From assembly GCF_008369195.1 (NCBI RefSeq), contig NZ_VOBC01000001.1, positions 1,488,001-1,552,000 on the forward strand: DNA of 64,000 bases, read 5' to 3'. A program made the position numbers and the translations under genes. Shown here one piece after another: positions 25,616 through 34,933 of the stretch. The notes below the pieces were generated by a model. That model made no database searches. It was given only the letters and a program-made list of their open reading frames with translations, and was not told the origin of the DNA. This DNA is from Sporosarcina sp. ANT_H38 (GTDB lineage Bacteria; Bacillota; Bacilli; Bacillales_A; Planococcaceae). How positions within the stretch are numbered: the stretch's first letter is position 1; the number at the start of each line of letters is the position of its first letter.

Positions 25616-26494
25616 TTATAGTTGTTGAGAGTATCTTATTTCTGTAGAAGCTTTTTCTGCACTTTGAAGTGTATTTTTCAGTAACATCGTAATCGTCATA
25701 GGACCTACCCCACCAGGAACCGGTGTAATAGCCGAAGCTTTTGTTTTTGCCGATTCGAAATCGACGTCTCCGCATAATTTACCGTTCTCATCGCGGTTCA
25801 TGCCGACATCTATCACGACAGCACCTTCTTTAATATGCTCATCTGTAATGAACTTTGTCTTGCCTATTGCGACAATTAGAATATCAGCCTGTTTTGTAAA
25901 TGAGACTAAATCCTTCGTTTTAGAGTGACAGTACGTGACTGTGGCATCACGCTGCAACAGCAATTGGCCCATCGGTTTCCCGACAATATTGCTGCGTCCA
26001 ACGATAACAGCATGCTGACCACTGATTTCAGTACCTGTCCTTTCGAGCAATTTGATGATACCGTACGGGGTACATGATAGGAATGCCTCTTGACCAATAA
26101 TCATTTTCCCTACATTTTCTGGGTGGAATCCATCTACGTCTTTTGTCGGATCAATTGCACGGATGACAAGGTTTTCGTCGATGTGGTCAGGTAATGGAAG
26201 CTGAACAAGAATGCCGTGAATCGAATCATCATTATTCAACCGCGTGACATGGTCGAGTAACTCCTTTTCAGATACGGTGATTGGAAGTTCAATCAGTTCA
26301 GATTTCATGCCAACTTCCAAACTCGACTTCTGCTTATTCCTTACATATGTACGGGAAGCCTGATTCTCGCCGACAAGGACGACTGCGAGCCACGGTTGAC
26401 AACCTTGTTCTTTCAACGCGGTAACTCTTTCCTTGATTTCTTCCCTGATTTCTTTACCGATTGCTATTCCATCAATCAGTTTTCCAGTCATCAT
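25616..26494 (-). CDS. folD: Methylenetetrahydrofolate dehydrogenase/cyclohydrolase
   Basis: Bifunctional one-carbon enzyme converting 5,10-methylene-THF to 10-formyl-THF with NADP. 292 residues. Signature [20 protein letters not shown], Rossmann [19 protein letters not shown] and the C-terminal [22 protein letters not shown] 26494 follows GGGGGTA. Lies between nusB and xseA as in B. subtilis. Confidence 0.97.
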   Translation of the reverse strand: MMTGKLIDGIAIGKEIREEIKERVTALKEQGCQPWLAVVLVGENQASRTYVRNKQKSSLEVGMKSELIELPITVSEKELLDHVTRLNNDDSIHGILVQLPLPDHIDENLVIRAIDPTKDVDGFHPENVGKMIIGQEAFLSCTPYGIIKLLERTGTEISGQHAVIVGRSNIVGKPMGQLLLQRDATVTYCHSKTKDLVSFTKQADILIVAIGKTKFITDEHIKEGAVVIDVGMNRDENGKLCGDVDFESAKTKASAITPVPGGVGPMTITMLLKNTLQSAEKASTEIRYSQQL

Positions 26495-26515
26495 GATACC
26501 CCCAAATGGTTTCAA

Positions 26516-26896
26516 TTATTGTTCTTCAAACTTTGATAGTACACCGTTTACAAAACGACCTGATTTTTCATCACCGAATACTTTACATAGCTCGATTGCC
26601 TCATTCAAGACCACTCGATGTGGTACTTCCTCATTGAACAGCAGTTCATAAACTGCGATTCTCAAAACGGTCCGTTCTATTTTCGGAAGACGGTCCAATG
26701 ACCAATGCTCCAGTTTTCCTTTGAGGACCTCATCAATCGCTTCTTTATTTTGCACAGTTCCCCGTACAAGCTGTTCGTAGAAGCGGTTTACCGGTTCTTC
26801 AATAATGTAGTTGATAGCCTCATCTACACTCAGTTCTGAATTATCAAGTTGAAAAAGGGTTTGTACTGCTTTTTCACGTGCTTCTCTTCGTTTCAT
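26516..26896 (-). CDS. nusB: Transcription antitermination factor NusB
   Basis: A 126-residue helical protein that with NusE binds boxA RNA during rRNA antitermination. N-terminal MKRREAREKAVQTLFQLD and C-terminal LNEAIELCKVFGDEKSGRFV with NGVLSK are diagnostic. ATG 26896 follows GGAGGAG. Confidence 0.95.
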   Translation of the reverse strand: MKRREAREKAVQTLFQLDNSELSVDEAINYIIEEPVNRFYEQLVRGTVQNKEAIDEVLKGKLEHWSLDRLPKIERTVLRIAVYELLFNEEVPHRVVLNEAIELCKVFGDEKSGRFVNGVLSKFEEQ

Positions 26897-26969
26897 CTTA
26901 TTATTCTCCTCCACTACCGTATCTCTAGGGCATTATCATAGCATAAACAGGTTGCCGGATACAGTAAGA

Positions 26970-27008
26970 CAAGTTGAAAAGCATCATCCGGCTGGACGAT
27001 GCTTTTCA
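26970..27008 (-). terminator. Possible terminator between asp23-like gene and nusB
   Basis: Minus strand AAAAGCATCGTCCAGCCGGATGATGCTTTT, stem AAAAGCATC/GATGCTTTT, moderate T content after it. May act as partial terminator within the accB-recN operon. Confidence 0.5.
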
Positions 27009-27010
27009 GA

Positions 27011-27412
27011 TCATACCGTTTCCGCTCCAGCCTCAGACTGAATCCCTGTAATATGGACATTAACTTCTTTCGTTTCAAGGGAAGTCATGTTGAATATCGC
27101 ATGACGAATTTGCTGTTGGATATCCACGGCAATGGCAGGTAGTGAATAGCCATATTCGACAACGCAATATACGTCAATCGTCAAGCCATCTTCAGTCCAT
27201 TCCGTTTTGACCCCTTTACCATGGTTCACTTTACCGAACTTTTCCGCAACCCCCGTGGCAAAGTTTCCTCTTGTATTCGCGACGCCTTTTACTTCCGTCG
27301 TCGCAATTCCGATAATCACTTCAAGAACTTCGGGAGCAAGCTGGACACGGCCGAGCTCACCATTCCCCGCCGAAGCCATCCCGACGAATGTTGGAATTGT
27401 TTTGTCAGTCAT
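27011..27412 (-). CDS. Asp23/Gls24 family envelope stress response protein (YqhY-like)
   Basis: A 133-residue Asp23/Gls24 protein. Landmarks: GRVQLAPEVLEVIIGIATTE, VKGVANTRGNF, the VDVYCVVEYG-like strand, and INVHITGI-like NVHITGIQSEAGAE at the C-terminus. In B. subtilis the homologue yqhY lies after accBC and influences acetyl-CoA carboxylase; the same order here supports that role. Confidence 0.9.
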   Translation of the reverse strand: MTDKTIPTFVGMASAGNGELGRVQLAPEVLEVIIGIATTEVKGVANTRGNFATGVAEKFGKVNHGKGVKTEWTEDGLTIDVYCVVEYGYSLPAIAVDIQQQIRHAIFNMTSLETKEVNVHITGIQSEAGAETV

Positions 27413-27429
27413 TCCAAGTCCCCTCCCTT

Positions 27430-28776
27430 TCAGTCCATAATCTTGTATTTTTCAAGAAATTTCGTATCGAAATCTCCTGATTTAAAGACTTCATTGTCCA
27501 TAAGCTTCAAGTGGAACGGTATAGTTGTCTCGACACCTTCGATGATAAATTCATCAAGTGCCCGTTTCATCCTAGCTACCGCTTCTTCCCTTGTATCCGC
27601 ATGTACAATGAGTTTCGCAACCATTGAATCGTAAAATGGAGGGATTGAATAGCCTGTATACATTGCCGAATCTACACGAACACCAAAGCCACCTGGAGGC
27701 ATGTACATGGTTACTTTCCCCGGTGAAGGCATAAAGTTTTTCATCGGGTTTTCAGCGTTGATGCGGCATTCGATTGACCAGCCATTGATTTTTATATCTT
27801 CTTGACGATAGGCCAACTTCTCACCCGATGCGATTTTTAGTTGTTGTTGGACCAAATCAATTCCTGTAATCATTTCTGTAATCGTGTGTTCTACTTGGAT
27901 TCGCGTATTCATTTCCATGAAGTAGAATTTTTGATTGATATGATCGAAAATGAATTCAACTGTTCCGGCACCCTCATAATTGACGGCTTCTGCCGCTTTA
28001 ACTGCCGCTTCTCCTACTGCCAATCTCAGTTCAGGTGTCAGAGCAGGTGATGGCCCTTCTTCAACAAGCTTTTGCATCCTGCGCTGGATCGAACAGTCAC
28101 GTTCGCCTAAATGGATTGTGTTGCCGTATTTGTCAGCGAGTATTTGAACTTCGATATGACGGAATACTTCAATAAACTTCTCAATGTAGACACCAGGATT
28201 GCCAAAAGCAGCTGCAGCCTCTTTTTGAGTGATTTTGATTCCATTGATTAACTCTTCAGCATCCCTTGCAACACGAATTCCTTTACCGCCACCGCCAGCT
28301 GTGGCTTTGATGATAACTGGAAAACCGATTTCTTCAGCAATTCGGAGACCATCTTGTTCATCAGCAACGATTCCAGTAGAACCTGGAACAATTGGTACAC
28401 CCGCTTCTCGCATTGTTTCACGTGCTACATCTTTCGTACCCATCCGTGAGATATTGTCCGAAGTAGGACCGATAAATTCGATATTGACCTCTTCACATAG
28501 TTCGGCGAAACTCGCATTTTCTGCTAGGAAACCATATCCCGGATGAATTCCATCGCAACCAGTTAGTTTTGCAACACTGATGATATTTGAAAAGTTTAAG
28601 TAGCTGTCTTTAGATAATTTTGGACCGACGCAATAAGCTTCATCTGCTAATTCGACGTGTAGGGCATCCTGATCAGCTTCTGAATAAACCGCGACCGTTT
28701 TCATGCCAAGTTCTTTACAAGCCCTGATGATACGTACGGCAATTTCGCCACGGTTAGCTATTAAAACTTTTTTCAT
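27430..28776 (-). CDS. accC: Acetyl-CoA carboxylase biotin carboxylase subunit
   Basis: A 448-residue ATP-grasp enzyme that carboxylates biotin on AccB. Motifs: [20 protein letters not shown], glycine-rich ATP loop [56 protein letters not shown]. Follows accB by 13 bp in a two-gene unit for malonyl-CoA synthesis. Confidence 0.97.
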   Translation of the reverse strand: MKKVLIANRGEIAVRIIRACKELGMKTVAVYSEADQDALHVELADEAYCVGPKLSKDSYLNFSNIISVAKLTGCDGIHPGYGFLAENASFAELCEEVNIEFIGPTSDNISRMGTKDVARETMREAGVPIVPGSTGIVADEQDGLRIAEEIGFPVIIKATAGGGGKGIRVARDAEELINGIKITQKEAAAAFGNPGVYIEKFIEVFRHIEVQILADKYGNTIHLGERDCSIQRRMQKLVEEGPSPALTPELRLAVGEAAVKAAEAVNYEGAGTVEFIFDHINQKFYFMEMNTRIQVEHTITEMITGIDLVQQQLKIASGEKLAYRQEDIKINGWSIECRINAENPMKNFMPSPGKVTMYMPPGGFGVRVDSAMYTGYSIPPFYDSMVAKLIVHADTREEAVARMKRALDEFIIEGVETTIPFHLKLMDNEVFKSGDFDTKFLEKYKIMD

Positions 28777-28789
28777 TTTTCATTCCTCC

Positions 28790-29302
28790 TTAATTAGATC
28801 TTACAAGGAAGAGAGGCTGTCCGTATTCAACGAGTTGCCCGTCTTTTACGAGAATCTCGACGATTTCCCCTGAAACTTCCGCTTCAACTTCATTGAATAG
28901 CTTCATTGCTTCTACGATACATACGATCGCTTCTGCCTTCACGCTATCTCCTTTTTGTACATAAGCTGCTACATCGGGGGCAGATGATGAATAGAACGTC
29001 CCAACCATTGGTGAAATGATTTTGTACAGCGATGGATCTTCCGTCTGTGTTACAGCAACAGGTGCAGCGGGTGTTTCTTGTTGAGGTGCAATTACTTCTT
29101 CAGTTTTCTGAACTTGCAAAGCGGAAACTTCCTGCTGAACAGGTTGTACTTGTTCTACAACAGTTGCAGCTGCTACTGCCTGTGCACTACCACTACCTTT
29201 TTTCAATACGAGTTTTGCACCATCAGATTCATAAGTGAATTTTTCAATTGAAGATTGATCAATTAGTTTAATGATTTCACGGATTTCTTGGATTTTAAGC
29301 AT
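28790..29302 (-). CDS. accB: Acetyl-CoA carboxylase biotin carboxyl carrier protein
   Basis: A 170-residue protein: N-terminal helix, an Ala/Pro/Gln-rich flexible linker (about 40-90), and a biotinyl domain with the biotin-accepting lysine in VEAMKLFNEVEA. Carries CO2 between AccC and the carboxyltransferase. First gene of the accBC-yqhY-nusB-folD-xse run. Confidence 0.96.
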   Translation of the reverse strand: MLKIQEIREIIKLIDQSSIEKFTYESDGAKLVLKKGSGSAQAVAAATVVEQVQPVQQEVSALQVQKTEEVIAPQQETPAAPVAVTQTEDPSLYKIISPMVGTFYSSSAPDVAAYVQKGDSVKAEAIVCIVEAMKLFNEVEAEVSGEIVEILVKDGQLVEYGQPLFLVRSN

Positions 29303-29587
29303 AATCGATTCTCCCTACTCTATTTTAATTAGGTTCTATAACTATTTTAGCTGTTTTCTTCCCATATTGAAATAGATAATGGTTATTTGCCTTAAAGTTT
29401 GCTATTAAACAATAAAAACGCTTGTACCTGTTTTATCCCTAAAAGCGCTGAAAGGCTTGAAGTTCATGGCGTTCTTCACCTTTTCTACAAGACTAAAGCG
29501 ACTCAATGTGTTGGCACATTGAGTCTAGAAGTGAACTCTCTAAGTCATAATATTATCAATGTACGTGATTTTATAATTTCCTAAGCA
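29303..29587. other. Region between the spoIIIA cluster and accB
   Basis: Holds a hairpin GACTCAATGTG...CACATTGAGTC at about 29,498-29,525 and presumably the accB promoter. No FapR operator was recognised. A 61-codon plus-strand frame here lacks a ribosome binding site. Confidence 0.35.
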
Positions 29588-29613
29588 AAAAAAAGACCCC
29601 ATTTAGGGCCTTT
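29588..29613 (-). terminator. Terminator of the spoIIIA cluster
   Basis: Minus strand AAAGGCCCTAAATGGGGTC followed by TTTTTTTT, directly after spoIIIAH. Confidence 0.7.
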
Positions 29614-29624
29614 GTTTTCTTTAC

Positions 29625-30173
29625 TCATTCAGCGTCACCAGTAAAAGCGACAGTCACTTTTTTTGCGTCTTTCCAACTCGTCTTGACGTAATGTGTAATT
29701 TCTTCTGCCATTTTTGCCGAATGTCCTTCAGAGGATAATACAGTGATTTTCACTTCACCATCTTCATTGTATACAAATGCTTCAGGATACCCCATTGCTT
29801 TAATTTCTAATTCCATAAGCGCCTCTGCTGATTCCTGTTTAGTCAGCTGGCCCATCTCATCGAACACCTTGGTTTTTTCTTCAGCTGTAGTTTCGGACGA
29901 TAACATTTTAGCCATCAATTGCTCTCCCAATTTGCTCCGTACATTGCGGACCTCCATCCGCATTTCTTCAAATACATACGCTTCAGCGAAGACAGGTGCC
30001 GTTTTTTCTGAGTCGCCTGTTTTCTCTACTATTTCAACAGAGTTTTCCGTGTCTTTGAAAATGTTAATCCCATCGAATGGCATAGGTGATTTTTCCTTGA
30101 TGTAATAGATGGAAATAACCGCCACTAAGCTGAGCAATGTTAAAAACCATACTGTTCTTTTATTCGTTCTCAT
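29625..30173 (-). CDS. spoIIIAH: Stage III sporulation protein AH
   Basis: Mother-cell membrane component of the SpoIIIA-SpoIIQ channel; its extracellular YscJ-like domain pairs with SpoIIQ. One N-terminal helix (VWFLTLLSLVAVISIYYI), then SETTAEEKTKVFDEMGQLTK and ETEIKAMGYPEAFV-like LEIKAMGYPEAFVYNEDGEV. 182 residues against 218 in B. subtilis. Start overlaps the spoIIIAG stop (TAATG), after AAGGGGG. Confidence 0.93.
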   Translation of the reverse strand: MRTNKRTVWFLTLLSLVAVISIYYIKEKSPMPFDGINIFKDTENSVEIVEKTGDSEKTAPVFAEAYVFEEMRMEVRNVRSKLGEQLMAKMLSSETTAEEKTKVFDEMGQLTKQESAEALMELEIKAMGYPEAFVYNEDGEVKITVLSSEGHSAKMAEEITHYVKTSWKDAKKVTVAFTGDAE

Positions 30174-30631
30174 TATTGTTCCCCCTTTTTCTTCATTCCA
30201 ACGATAGCAATTCGATGTTCGGGCAGCTGGAGGACGGTTGATAAGATCTTCGATAATTCGTTTTGAATTTTGAAGTCCTCCGCACCTTCCGCAACGACAA
30301 GAATGCCTTGAAGCTCACTCCCCTTTTCAGCCGATGCAGTGGACGTTGAAAAGTAATCGGATAGCGGATTAGTGGACTCCCTATTTTCATAATGGAAATA
30401 TAACGAAATTTCCCCGATCCCTTCGATTTTCATCAGCGCCTCTTGTAGTGCTGCAAATTCCCCGCTCTCCTCCTTCTTTCCCTTCTCCCCCCCGATGACA
30501 CCAAGACTGGAATTGATGAAAATGATGACCAGGAGAACAATCGTCCCGAGGAGGATCGTATGGGTTTTCCTTGTTGGTTTGTGCATGTCATCACCATTTC
30601 CGCTCATTGTGCCGCTTGTACGACCTGTCAT
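30173..30631 (-). CDS. spoIIIAG: Stage III sporulation protein AG
   Basis: Component of the feeding-tube channel, forming a ring in the intermembrane space. One membrane helix (ILLGTIVLLVIIFINSSLGV), then a short linker and the ring-building motif GILVVAEGAEDFKIQNELSK with VLQLPEHRIAIV. About 152 residues against 229 in B. subtilis; the region between helix and ring domain is compressed. No good ribosome binding site precedes ATG 30631; ATG 30607 or 30586 are alternatives. Confidence 0.88.
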   Translation of the reverse strand: MTGRTSGTMSGNGDDMHKPTRKTHTILLGTIVLLVIIFINSSLGVIGGEKGKKEESGEFAALQEALMKIEGIGEISLYFHYENRESTNPLSDYFSTSTASAEKGSELQGILVVAEGAEDFKIQNELSKILSTVLQLPEHRIAIVGMKKKGEQ

Positions 30632-30653
30632 CAATGAATCATTTTATGCAGTT

Positions 30654-30820
30654 TCATAGAAGGCTATGACCAAAAATTTTGAAGAAAGATTGAATTACCC
30701 AAATACCCATCGCGATTTTTATAATTGGCAGGAAGTTTTCTTCAGTTTCACTTGGGAATAACAGCAGAATTGTTGAAGCTAAGAGGGTGATAAGCAGGAC
30801 CCCCGTTAAAAAGACTCCAT
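30654..30820 (-). pseudogene. spoIIIAF: Short SpoIIIAF-like protein, frameshifted at codon 4
   Basis: Between AE and AG a 165-bp stretch encodes FLTGVLLITLLASTILLLF and KIAMGIWVIQSFFKIFGHSL, aligning with the N-terminal two-helix part of B. subtilis SpoIIIAF (MSFLTEWLTTIVLFILF...). The natural start ATG 30820 (GAGGCGGGGA upstream) gives only MESF and TAA. One extra base in the A5 run at 30,808-30,812 restores a 55-residue protein. Even then the large C-terminal domain of SpoIIIAF (206 residues in B. subtilis) is absent. Either a sequence error plus natural shortening, or a decayed gene. Confidence 0.6.
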
Positions 30821-30828
30821 TCCCCGCC

Positions 30829-31728
30829 TCATTTCATCGTAGTAATCAGCTTCACAAGAATTATGGAAAAAAGCGCAGTATAGATAAACGCAAAAGCAAT
30901 TAGAAAAGAAATAGCACATAACACGAATAATGTTCTCCCTATATCATCCAATATCCCTGTAATATCCTCGTTTGCAAATGGTTCGATGAGTGCTGCAGTC
31001 CATCTGTAGAAAAACGCTGTAAGCAGCGTTTTAAACGACGGAATGAGTGCAACAGTCCAAATTGCAGATATGAGCCAACCTCCAGCGAAAACACTGGCAC
31101 CCGACGAATAACGTCCAATCGTCCCCATACTTTCGGTCATAAATGAACCAATAAGAGGGACATTTTGGCGTATTAGCTCTTTAATAGGTTCGCTTGCTAA
31201 CCCCGTAAGCGCCCAGGACATCGTGCCTCCTACAGTTATAAAGATAGAATAAGCTGCTACGACAGCTGAAACCGTTCCTAGAAGGGTCGTCCGAATCAAA
31301 TCCGCCATTTTTGTAAACGGTACGGCTGGGAGTATCCTAGATACGAGATCTAGAATAAGTGCTGCTGTTAAAAGTGGTATGAGTACTTTTTCCGTGAGAA
31401 CAATTGCACCATTCGCAAACAACAGCATTGCCGGCTGAAAGTTCAGCATGCTGAATGCTCCACCAGCAGCAATCATGCTCGCAGTCAATATTGGATAAAT
31501 TGAAATGAACATCGTTGTTATCGATTGTGCAATATCACTGATGAGTGCCAAATGTTCAAACGCTGGTTGCAATACGACCGTTACGACAATAAAAATCAGA
31601 ACCATCCTCGTCCATTTTGCAAACGAAGGGAACAAGAAATCCACTAACAATGCCATAAATGTTGCAATGATAATGATGACAAAGCTTGACAATACGGTTC
31701 CGAGTATCGATTCTATAAAGGAATTCAT
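30829..31728 (-). CDS. spoIIIAE: Stage III sporulation protein AE, N-terminally short form
   Basis: Polytopic membrane protein of the SpoIIIA channel. 299 residues with about seven helices, aligning to the last three quarters of B. subtilis SpoIIIAE (399). The signal peptide and extracellular N-terminal domain (about 90 residues) are missing. The start ATG 31728 has AGGCGGGG upstream and lies only 15 bp from the spoIIIAD stop, so the short form is structural. Conserved parts: PILTASMIAAGGAFSMLNFQ, PAMLLFANGAIVLTEKVLIP, KMADLIRTTLLGTVSAVV. Confidence 0.9.
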   Translation of the reverse strand: MNSFIESILGTVLSSFVIIIIATFMALLVDFLFPSFAKWTRMVLIFIVVTVVLQPAFEHLALISDIAQSITTMFISIYPILTASMIAAGGAFSMLNFQPAMLLFANGAIVLTEKVLIPLLTAALILDLVSRILPAVPFTKMADLIRTTLLGTVSAVVAAYSIFITVGGTMSWALTGLASEPIKELIRQNVPLIGSFMTESMGTIGRYSSGASVFAGGWLISAIWTVALIPSFKTLLTAFFYRWTAALIEPFANEDITGILDDIGRTLFVLCAISFLIAFAFIYTALFSIILVKLITTMK

Positions 31729-31743
31729 GGATGCCCCGCCTGT

Positions 31744-32121
31744 TCATTTTGTTATGAGTCTTGAAAGTAGTTCGATTAATGTGGACGTCTGTTGCATCCA
31801 CAAGGTCAGTATGGCGATTTTCACTGCGAAATGAGCGACTGCTGCAAGTGAACCGTATCCTGCCTCCTCGATATGTTTTGCGATGAGCTCAGAGATATAA
31901 AAAAGAATAGCACTGCCTATTAATAACTTTGCAAACGGATCCGGTAATGGTTCAAACATAGCGACAAAATACTTCCCAAATGGAAAAACAATTGTTATGA
32001 GCAAGTTGAATAGAAAATAGAAAAAAATAGATGCATACAAGAGTGGCTGCAATTTAGGTACAGCAAAGGAAATGAGGAGGAGAATAAGGAAAACAACAAT
32101 TAGCTGAATTAACGTAAACAT
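31744..32121 (-). CDS. spoIIIAD: Stage III sporulation protein AD
   Basis: A 125-residue membrane protein with about four helices; ISELIAKHIEEAGYGSLAAV matches the conserved AEFGAQLTKDAGQGAIASK region of SpoIIIAD. ATG 32121 overlaps the spoIIIAC stop (TGATG) and fits the B. subtilis N-terminus; a GTG at 32142 would give an unnatural extension. Confidence 0.88.
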   Translation of the reverse strand: MFTLIQLIVVFLILLLISFAVPKLQPLLYASIFFYFLFNLLITIVFPFGKYFVAMFEPLPDPFAKLLIGSAILFYISELIAKHIEEAGYGSLAAVAHFAVKIAILTLWMQQTSTLIELLSRLITK

Positions 32122-32330
32122 CAGACCGACATAGACAACCACTGGAAAAACTCCGTGATTTCCGTGAAGAAAATCTTAAGAAATCGAAGCATTTCGGCAG
32201 TGATATATATATAGGCGATGAAAAATAAAAAAAAAGAAAACTCTTTCCTGTCAGTCTGTTCGAAAAAGATATGCAGAAAACCGATGACTAATCCGATACC
32301 GGCTACGCGTAGCAAGTCATTTAATTCCAT
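32121..32330 (-). CDS. spoIIIAC: Stage III sporulation protein AC
   Basis: A 69-residue, two-helix membrane protein: MELNDLLRVAGIGLVIGFLH then IFFEQTDRKEFSFFLFFIAY, matching SpoIIIAC (68 residues in B. subtilis). ATG 32330 is preceded by GGGGGGAATA. It is the first spoIIIA gene here: the ATPase gene spoIIIAA and spoIIIAB, expected just upstream, are absent. Confidence 0.88.
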   Translation of the reverse strand: MELNDLLRVAGIGLVIGFLHIFFEQTDRKEFSFFLFFIAYIYITAEMLRFLKIFFTEITEFFQWLSMSV

Positions 32331-32649
32331 CCGGTATTCCCCCCATTGCACTATCCTATGTGCCCGGAGACGGTCATAGAACAAAAGCGCAATACGCACT
32401 TCAGCATCGAAACAGGAGGGATGTAATTCAATCCCTCTCCACCAGCAACGAAACAGTGAACCTTCCGGACTGCTAATGAACCGAGGTGTGACGCCTGGAG
32501 CTAGACACTGTCCTGCGTCGTGAAATTCTTAATTCTTATCTTTAGTAAAAGGAACTCTTTGCCTTTGTCAGCAATGCCGAAGTCTAGACGCTACATCTCT
32601 ACGTCGGAAATTTACCACAATGTGAGATTGTAAAAGTACCTAAACAACG
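32331..32649. repeat. Gap between efp and spoIIIAC with short repeat-like element
   Basis: No trace of spoIIIAA or spoIIIAB was found in any frame. The stretch 32,490-32,530 (GCCTGGAGCTAGACACTGTC) resembles, by memory, the small TGTCTAGCTCCAG element scattered through Bacillaceae genomes. A weaker, possibly related unit lies at 32,578-32,610 (AGTCTAGACGCTACA). Confidence 0.4.
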
Positions 32650-32691
32650 AAAAAACACCTTGCATCCCGAATTGGGACGCAAGGTGTTTGG
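32650..32691 (-). terminator. Terminator of efp
   Basis: AAACACCTTGCGTCCC...GGGATGCAAGGTGTTT hairpin followed by TTTTCG on the minus strand. It separates efp from the spoIIIA genes. Confidence 0.85.
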
Positions 32692-32783
32692 GCTAGAAGT
32701 AAACTATTCCTGCAGTTGAGAGGGGTTAAACTTCGACCCTCTCAACCATTACAGGACATGTCGTATTTAAGCTATATTCCTTT

Positions 32784-33341
32784 TTATGCGCGAGAAACGT
32801 ATTCTGATTCCACTGTATTGATGATAAGTTTATCACCAATGTTGACGAAGAATGGTACTTGTACAACAACGCCAGTCTCCATTTTAGCTGGTTTAGAACC
32901 ACCGCTCGCAGTATCGCCTTTAATACCCGGTTCAGTTTCAGCAACTTCCAGAACGACCGTTACAGGCAGTTCAACACCAAGTACTTCATCTTTAAACATG
33001 ATGATATGAACTTCCATATTTTCTTTTAGGAACTTCAATTCGTCTTCAATCTGCTTCTCAGGAAGTTCAATTTGTTCGTATGACTCGTTATCCATGAAGA
33101 CATGCTCGTCTCCATTTGCATACAAGTATTGCATGCGACGGTTATCAATTTGCGCTTTCGCGACTTTTTCCCCAGCGCGGAACGTTTTTTCATTGACGTT
33201 TCCTGAACGTAGGTTACGCAGTTTCGAGCGAACGAACGCCGCGCCTTTACCTGGTTTAACGTGTTGGAAATCCATTACGCGCCAAATATCCCCGTCAAAT
33301 TCTATTGTTAATCCTGTTTTAAAGTCGTTTACTGAAATCAT
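32784..33341 (-). CDS. efp: Elongation factor P
   Basis: A 185-residue translation factor that relieves ribosome stalling at polyprolines. N-terminal [40 protein letters not shown] with the modified loop lysine, and C-terminal SRA end as in B. subtilis. Follows papA by 26 bp. Confidence 0.97.
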   Translation of the reverse strand: MISVNDFKTGLTIEFDGDIWRVMDFQHVKPGKGAAFVRSKLRNLRSGNVNEKTFRAGEKVAKAQIDNRRMQYLYANGDEHVFMDNESYEQIELPEKQIEDELKFLKENMEVHIIMFKDEVLGVELPVTVVLEVAETEPGIKGDTASGGSKPAKMETGVVVQVPFFVNIGDKLIINTVESEYVSRA

Positions 33342-33367
33342 GATGATTCCTCCAATTAGATAGTAGA

Positions 33368-34426
33368 TTATAAGATAAGTAGTTCTTTCGTTGAATGTGT
33401 CAAACGCTCATTACCATTTTGAGTCATAATAATATCATCCTCGATACGGACGCCACCGATTCCAGGCAGATAGATACCTGGCTCAACTGTAACTACCATA
33501 TTTGGCTCAAGTACCATCTCAGAACGGAAAGATAATCCCGGTCCTTCATGCACTTCAAGACCGATGCCGTGTCCCGTTGAATGACCAAATGCCTCACCAT
33601 AGCCTTTAGACTTGATGTAGTCGCGTGCAATTGCATCCGCTTCTATTCCTGTCATACCCGGTTTAATCTCTTTTAAAGCAAGTTCTTGTGCTGCAAGAGT
33701 CACTGCGTAAATTTCTTTCAGTTTGTCAGAAGGTTCACCGACAGCTACCGTACGCGTGATATCTGAAATATAGCCTTCATACAACGCACCGAAGTCGAGC
33801 GTAACAAAATCTCCCGTTTCAATTACTTTGTTCGTTGCAACTCCGTGTGGAAGTGCACCACGTAAGCCGGACGCAACGATAATTGAGAATGAAGATGACG
33901 TTGCCCCTTGTCTACGCATTGCAAACTCAAGCTCATTCGATACTTCTAATTCCGTCACACCTGGTTTGATGAATGTACAAATATGCGTGAATGCATCATC
34001 TGCAATTTTTGCCGCTTTTTTCAAAATAGCTAGCTCATCTTCCGTTTTCACCATACGCAGTTTTTCAACGAGGCCGGAAACTGGTTTAAGCTCTGCTTCG
34101 ACTTTCCCATTATATAGCTCGTAAAGACCGAATGACATATCATCTTTTTCGAAACCGATAGTCTTAAGTTTCATGCTTTTCGCTTGCTCGGCTACTTCTT
34201 CAATGATGGTTGTCGTATGCTGAACGATGCGGAAATCACTGATTTCTTTTTCCGCCTGATCAGTATAACGGAAATCTGTAATAAATACTGCATCGTCGGA
34301 CGAGATGAGAGCAAGTCCAGCTGACCCCGTAAAACCAGTCATATAACGACGGTTGTACGAGTTCGTAACGAGTAGTGCGTCGATGCCATGTTCTGTTAAC
34401 AATTTACGCAGTTTTGTCAATTTCAC
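33368..34426 (-). CDS. papA: Xaa-Pro aminopeptidase (M24 family)
   Basis: A 352-residue metallopeptidase. Metal ligands are visible in [38 protein letters not shown] and [20 protein letters not shown]. The start is GTG 34426, just inside the aroQ stop region, with GGGG 9 nt upstream; the upstream part of the open frame is aroQ in another frame. Homologue of B. subtilis yqhT/papA. Confidence 0.93.
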   Translation of the reverse strand: MKLTKLRKLLTEHGIDALLVTNSYNRRYMTGFTGSAGLALISSDDAVFITDFRYTDQAEKEISDFRIVQHTTTIIEEVAEQAKSMKLKTIGFEKDDMSFGLYELYNGKVEAELKPVSGLVEKLRMVKTEDELAILKKAAKIADDAFTHICTFIKPGVTELEVSNELEFAMRRQGATSSSFSIIVASGLRGALPHGVATNKVIETGDFVTLDFGALYEGYISDITRTVAVGEPSDKLKEIYAVTLAAQELALKEIKPGMTGIEADAIARDYIKSKGYGEAFGHSTGHGIGLEVHEGPGLSFRSEMVLEPNMVVTVEPGIYLPGIGGVRIEDDIIMTQNGNERLTHSTKELLIL

Positions 34427-34430
34427 AGTT

Positions 34431-34871
34431 TCATACCCCTTTTCCCCGGAGAAGGAAAGCGTGGAAGGCGAGTTGATATCCGTCCGTGCCGAATCCAGAT
34501 AATTGACCGATACAGACGGGCGCAATAACGGATTTCTCTCTGAACGGTTCACGACTATGTATATTCGAAATATGGATTTCGATTACAGGCACATTTACAG
34601 ACGCGACAGCATCACGTAGGGCGATACTATAATGCGTAAACGCACCTGGATTAAAGACAATGCCATCCAGACCTTGATCTTCTGCTTCATGGACTTTGTC
34701 GATTAAAGCACCTTCCGAGTTAGACTGGAAGAACGATAGTTCAACACCATTTAACAAAGCAATCTTGTCTAATTTGCGTTCAACATCTTCCAGTGTTTCT
34801 GCACCATAAATACCCGGCTCTCTCTTTCCGAGCCTGTTAAGATTGGGTCCGTTCAGAATTAGTAACTTCAT
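34431..34871 (-). CDS. aroQ: 3-dehydroquinate dehydratase type II
   Basis: A 146-residue enzyme of the shikimate pathway. ILNGPNLNRLGKREPGIYG contains the catalytic arginine and tyrosine, FNPGAFTHYSIALRDAV and VIEIHISNIHSREPFREKSV the other active-site segments. Homologue of yqhS. Confidence 0.96.
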   Translation of the reverse strand: MKLLILNGPNLNRLGKREPGIYGAETLEDVERKLDKIALLNGVELSFFQSNSEGALIDKVHEAEDQGLDGIVFNPGAFTHYSIALRDAVASVNVPVIEIHISNIHSREPFREKSVIAPVCIGQLSGFGTDGYQLAFHAFLLRGKGV

Positions 34872-34933
34872 CGCCGCACCATTCCCCTCACCGTTGTCTT
34901 CCCCATTTTATCATATCGTTCTTTGGTAGCAAC

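Noticed and set aside
29399..29584. 61-codon plus-strand frame before accB
   Set aside because: No ribosome binding site and lies in the accB promoter interval.
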